A stretch of 45,842 nucleotides of DNA from Kosakonia sacchari (GTDB taxonomy: Bacteria; Pseudomonadota; Gammaproteobacteria; Enterobacterales; Enterobacteriaceae): NCBI GenBank assembly GCA_900109485.1, contig FOAY01000023.1, forward strand, positions 1 through 45,842. The letters run 5' to 3'. A program made the position numbers and the translations under genes. Within the stretch, counting starts at the first letter, position 1, and each line of letters starts with the position of its first letter. The notes beneath the pieces were generated by a model that saw nothing but the letters and a program-made list of their open reading frames with translations, was not told the origin of the DNA and did not search any database. This document shows positions 42,922 to 45,842 of this stretch, in pieces.

Positions 42922-43251
42922 TTAACCCATCCTGACTTTCATACGTAATTCTCTGAAAGCATAAATTAAAATCTTCATTGTGCGTATCTCCTTTTTCTCA
43001 TTTTTAAAATGAAATGGTGTTTTTATTTTTTATGAACTGTAGGGTTCACTTTTTTTGATGACGTATGAAAAATAAGGACATTCTAAAAAGAGATATTCTC
43101 GCCGCGTGATTAATTGATGGGAATCTGTCCGAAAAACCATAATCTGGAATTGCTTACACGATTCACCGTTTTTTCCGGCGAATTAATTATGCCAGGATTA
43201 ATAGGCAGTCTGAGATTTTACCCATTCATATATCACAAAAGGATTGTTTCG
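42922..43251. other. Divergent ppsR/ppsA control region
   Basis: About 330 AT-rich bases with no gene. A longer in-frame reading of ppsA from 43114 is not supported; it must hold both promoters. A Cra-like site is listed separately. Confidence 0.55.
43153..43167 (-). promoter_or_regulatory. Candidate Cra (FruR) site of ppsA
   Basis: Minus strand GGTGAATCGTGTAAG resembles the Cra core TGAAWCGWTT with a mismatch. ppsA is Cra-activated in E. coli. Confidence 0.4.
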
Positions 43252-45630
43252 ATGTCCAACAATGGCTCGTCTCCGCTGGTGCTTTGGTATGACCAACTCG
43301 GCATGAATGATGTAGACAGAGTTGGGGGCAAAAATGCCTCCCTTGGTGAAATGATTACTAACCTGTCAGGCGTGGGTGTTTCCGTGCCGAATGGGTTCGC
43401 GACCACCGCCGATGCGTTTAACCAGTTCCTTGAACAGAGCGGCTTAAATCAACGTATTTATGCGCTGCTGGATAACACGGATATTGACGATGTCTCTGAG
43501 CTGGCGAAAGCCGGCGCACAGATCCGCCAGTGGATTGTCGATACGCCTTTCCAGCCGGAGCTGGAAAAAGCGGTTCATGATGCGTATGCAAAACTGTCGG
43601 AAGATGACGCGCAGGCCTCGTTTGCCGTACGCTCCTCGGCGACGGCGGAGGATATGCCGGACGCTTCTTTCGCCGGTCAGCAAGAAACATTCCTCAATGT
43701 CCAGGGTTATGACGCCGTGCTGGTGGCCGTTAAACACGTGTTTGCTTCGCTGTTTAACGACCGCGCTATCTCTTACCGCGTGCATCAGGGTTATGACCAC
43801 CGCGGCGTGGCGCTCTCTGCGGGCGTGCAGCGGATGGTGCGCTCGGACATCGGCGCTTCCGGCGTGATGTTCTCTATTGACACCGAATCCGGCTTCGACC
43901 AGGTGGTCTTTATCACCTCGGCGTGGGGGCTGGGTGAGATGGTGGTGCAGGGCGCGGTCAACCCGGATGAGTTCTACGTGCATAAACCGACGCTGGCGGC
44001 TGGTCGTCCGGCGATTGTGCGCCGCACGATGGGCTCGAAAAAGATCCGCATGATTTATGCGCCAACGCAGGAACACGGCAAACAGGTACAGATTGAAGAT
44101 GTGCCGCAGGCCGATCGCGATCGCTTCTCGCTGACCGATGCCGATGTGCAGGCGCTGGCTAAACAGGCGGTGCAAATCGAAAAACACTATGGTCGTCCGA
44201 TGGATATTGAATGGGCGAAAGACGGCCATACCGGCAAATTGTTCATCGTGCAGGCGCGTCCGGAAACGGTACGCTCCCGAGGACAGGTGATGGAGCGCTA
44301 CACGCTGCATGCGCAAGGGCGAATCATCTCTGAAGGCCGCGCGATCGGTCATCGCATCGGTGCAGGTACGGTCAAAGTGATCCACGACATCAGCGAAATG
44401 AACCTGATTGAAGCGGGTGATGTGCTGGTCACCGATATGACCGATCCGGACTGGGAACCGATCATGAAGAAGGCGGCGGCGATTGTCACCAACCGTGGCG
44501 GTCGAACCTGCCATGCGGCGATTATCGCCCGTGAACTGGGGATCCCGGCGGTGGTCGGTTGCGGTGATGCGACTGAACGTATCAAGACCGGTGAAAAAGT
44601 GACCGTCTCCTGCGCTGAAGGCGACACGGGCTATGTGTATGCCGATCTGCTCGATTTCAGCGTGAAAAGCTCCAGCGTCGATACCATGCCGGATCTGCCG
44701 CTCAAGATCATGATGAACGTCGGTAACCCGGATCGCGCCTTTGATTTCGCCTGTTTGCCGAATGAAGGCGTCGGGCTGGCGCGCCTGGAATTTATCATTA
44801 ACCGCATGATTGGCGTTCACCCGCGCGCGCTGCTGGAGTTTGATGACCAGGAAGCGAAGCTGCAAAACGAAATTCGCGAGATGATGAAAGGCTTTGACTC
44901 GCCGGTTGAGTTTTACGTCGGTCGTCTGACGGAAGGGATTGCCACGCTGGGCGCGGCGTTCTGGCCGAAACGCGTGATTGTGCGTTTGTCGGATTTTAAA
45001 TCGAACGAATACGCCAATCTGGTCGGCGGCGAGCGTTATGAACCGGAAGAAGAGAACCCGATGCTCGGTTTCCGTGGTGCGGGCCGTTATGTCGCTGACA
45101 GCTTCCGTGCCTGCTTTGCGCTCGAATGCGAGGCGGTAAAACGCGTGCGCAACGAGATGGGGCTAACCAACGTTGAGATCATGATCCCGTTCGTTCGCAC
45201 CGTGGAGCAGGCGAAAGCCGTGGTCGATGAGCTGGCGCGCCAGGGGCTGAAACGCGGTGAGAACGGGCTGAAGATCATTATGATGTGCGAAATCCCGTCC
45301 AACGCACTGCTGGCGGAGCAGTTCCTTGAGCACTTTGATGGCTTCTCGATTGGTTCCAACGATATGACGCAGCTTACACTGGGCCTCGACCGCGACTCCG
45401 GCGTCGTTTCCGAGCTGTTCGATGAACGCAATGAGGCGGTGAAAGCCCTGCTGTCGATGGCGATCCGCGCGGCGAAAAAACAAGGCAAATATGTCGGTAT
45501 CTGCGGCCAGGGGCCATCGGATCACGAAGATTTCGCCGCCTGGTTGATGGATGAAGGCATCGACAGTCTGTCGCTGAATCCGGACACCGTGGTGCAGACG
45601 TGGCTCTCGCTTGCTGAACTGAAAAAATAA
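43252..45630 (+). CDS. ppsA: Phosphoenolpyruvate synthase PpsA
   Basis: A 792-residue enzyme that converts pyruvate and ATP to PEP, AMP and phosphate during gluconeogenesis. The order is the ATP-grasp N-terminal domain, a swivelling phosphohistidine domain with His421 in [14 protein letters not shown] (codon at 44512), whose preceding Thr is the PpsR target, and a TIM-barrel PEP/pyruvate domain ending [10 protein letters not shown]. The ATG at 43252 gives [17 protein letters not shown] and the E. coli length; an upstream reading adds 46 residues and is rejected. AAAAGGA precedes the start. Confidence 0.98.
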   Translation: MSNNGSSPLVLWYDQLGMNDVDRVGGKNASLGEMITNLSGVGVSVPNGFATTADAFNQFLEQSGLNQRIYALLDNTDIDDVSELAKAGAQIRQWIVDTPFQPELEKAVHDAYAKLSEDDAQASFAVRSSATAEDMPDASFAGQQETFLNVQGYDAVLVAVKHVFASLFNDRAISYRVHQGYDHRGVALSAGVQRMVRSDIGASGVMFSIDTESGFDQVVFITSAWGLGEMVVQGAVNPDEFYVHKPTLAAGRPAIVRRTMGSKKIRMIYAPTQEHGKQVQIEDVPQADRDRFSLTDADVQALAKQAVQIEKHYGRPMDIEWAKDGHTGKLFIVQARPETVRSRGQVMERYTLHAQGRIISEGRAIGHRIGAGTVKVIHDISEMNLIEAGDVLVTDMTDPDWEPIMKKAAAIVTNRGGRTCHAAIIARELGIPAVVGCGDATERIKTGEKVTVSCAEGDTGYVYADLLDFSVKSSSVDTMPDLPLKIMMNVGNPDRAFDFACLPNEGVGLARLEFIINRMIGVHPRALLEFDDQEAKLQNEIREMMKGFDSPVEFYVGRLTEGIATLGAAFWPKRVIVRLSDFKSNEYANLVGGERYEPEEENPMLGFRGAGRYVADSFRACFALECEAVKRVRNEMGLTNVEIMIPFVRTVEQAKAVVDELARQGLKRGENGLKIIMMCEIPSNALLAEQFLEHFDGFSIGSNDMTQLTLGLDRDSGVVSELFDERNEAVKALLSMAIRAAKKQGKYVGICGQGPSDHEDFAAWLMDEGIDSLSLNPDTVVQTWLSLAELKK

Positions 45631-45641
45631 CGCACTGAAGG

Positions 45642-45671
45642 AAATCCCCGGCACAATGTCGGGGATTTTTT
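45642..45671 (+). terminator. Terminator of ppsA
   Basis: AAATCCCCG/CGGGGATTT, a 9-bp stem, then a T-tract, 12 bases after the stop. Confidence 0.92.
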
Positions 45672-45686
45672 TATCCCTGCCTAAAC

Positions 45687-45707
45687 ACCACCTCCTGAGG
45701 AGGTGGT
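45687..45707. mobile_element. Left-end hairpin of an IS200/IS605-type element
   Basis: ACCACCTCC-TGA-GGAGGTGGT, a perfect 9-bp palindrome 83 bases before the transposase start. IS200-type elements carry such subterminal hairpins, recognised by TnpA, instead of terminal inverted repeats. The precise left border is not defined. Confidence 0.6.
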
Positions 45708-45789
45708 CAGCAACAGGTTGGCTCTGCCAGTAATGCTACTCATGGGAAAATCCGAATCTGTTATCCCCATAACTGATAAGGATTTAACC

Positions 45790-45842
45790 ATGAGTAGATT
45801 CCAGAAAGCATCTCATGTGCTCTGGTGTTGTCAATATCATAT
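45790..45842 (+). CDS. tnpA: IS200/IS605-family TnpA transposase, N-terminal fragment (cut by window end)
   Basis: The first 17 codons (MSRFQKASHVLWCCQYH) resemble the N-terminus of Y1 (HUH) transposases of the IS200 type, where a similar SHVxxxCxYH pattern precedes the beta strand of the REP-like domain. The catalytic HUH and Tyr are outside the window. Whether the gene is whole cannot be told here. It lies right after ppsA, downstream of its terminator. Confidence 0.65.
   Translation, partial: MSRFQKASHVLWCCQYH

Noticed and set aside
43444-44865. 473-codon minus strand ORF
   Set aside because: Antisense shadow of ppsA; low-complexity His/Arg-rich product.

Overview
The window is chromosomal DNA from a gammaproteobacterium of the Enterobacteriaceae, close to Kosakonia, Enterobacter or Klebsiella. 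Gene content and order follow the E. coli ast-katE-pfkB-thrS-pheST-btu-aroH-ppsA stretch. Most proteins resemble their E. coli counterparts along their whole length, as judged from memory without a database search. The genus cannot be fixed from the window alone.

Layout. 1-5158: arginine succinyltransferase operon astC(partial)-A-D-B-E. 5473-11580: spy, ves, cho, nadE, osmE and katE. The chb operon that lies between osmE and katE in E. coli is absent. 11798-16067: cedA, then a divergent LysR regulator and exported DJ-1/PfpI pair that I do not place in the E. coli order, then tcyP (one-base frameshift) and ydjM. 16165-21773: a solitary kduD with a near-consensus KdgR box, hxpB, yniB, yniA, ydiZ, pfkB and ydiY. 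22033-25977: an accessory island with a 71-residue exported protein, an orphan flagellin with its own sigma28-like promoter, fumD, a possible 40-residue membrane protein and a GT9 glycosyltransferase. 26519-33664: the translation block thrS-infC-rpmI-rplT and (pheM)-pheS-pheT-ihfA, with the known kinds of RNA control still visible. 33764-39283: btuC-btuE-btuD, nlpC, ydiV, selO and hemP. 39430-40476: aroH with a TrpR operator. 41090-41927: a second accessory island with two colinear small proteins carrying double-glycine leaders, probably class II microcin precursors. 42088-45630: ppsR and ppsA, divergent. 45687-45842: the left end of an IS200/IS605-type element, cut by the window edge.

How the genes work together. 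The ast enzymes convert arginine to glutamate and succinate. ThrRS, IF3, L35, L20, PheRS and IHF-alpha form the conserved translation cluster, controlled by a tRNA-like operator, L20 feedback, an AUU start codon and a Phe-rich attenuator. BtuC and BtuD form the vitamin B12 importer. PpsA and its regulator PpsR control pyruvate-to-PEP flux beside the Trp-regulated DAHP synthase AroH. LexA boxes put cho and ydjM in the SOS regulon, a Fur box controls hemP, and a KdgR-like box suggests uronate control of kduD.

The two most novel-looking parts are the paired microcin-like precursors between aroH and ppsR, with no exporter or clear immunity gene nearby, and the orphan flagellin with a roughly 240-residue central insert, a FliA-type promoter and a neighbouring glycosyltransferase.
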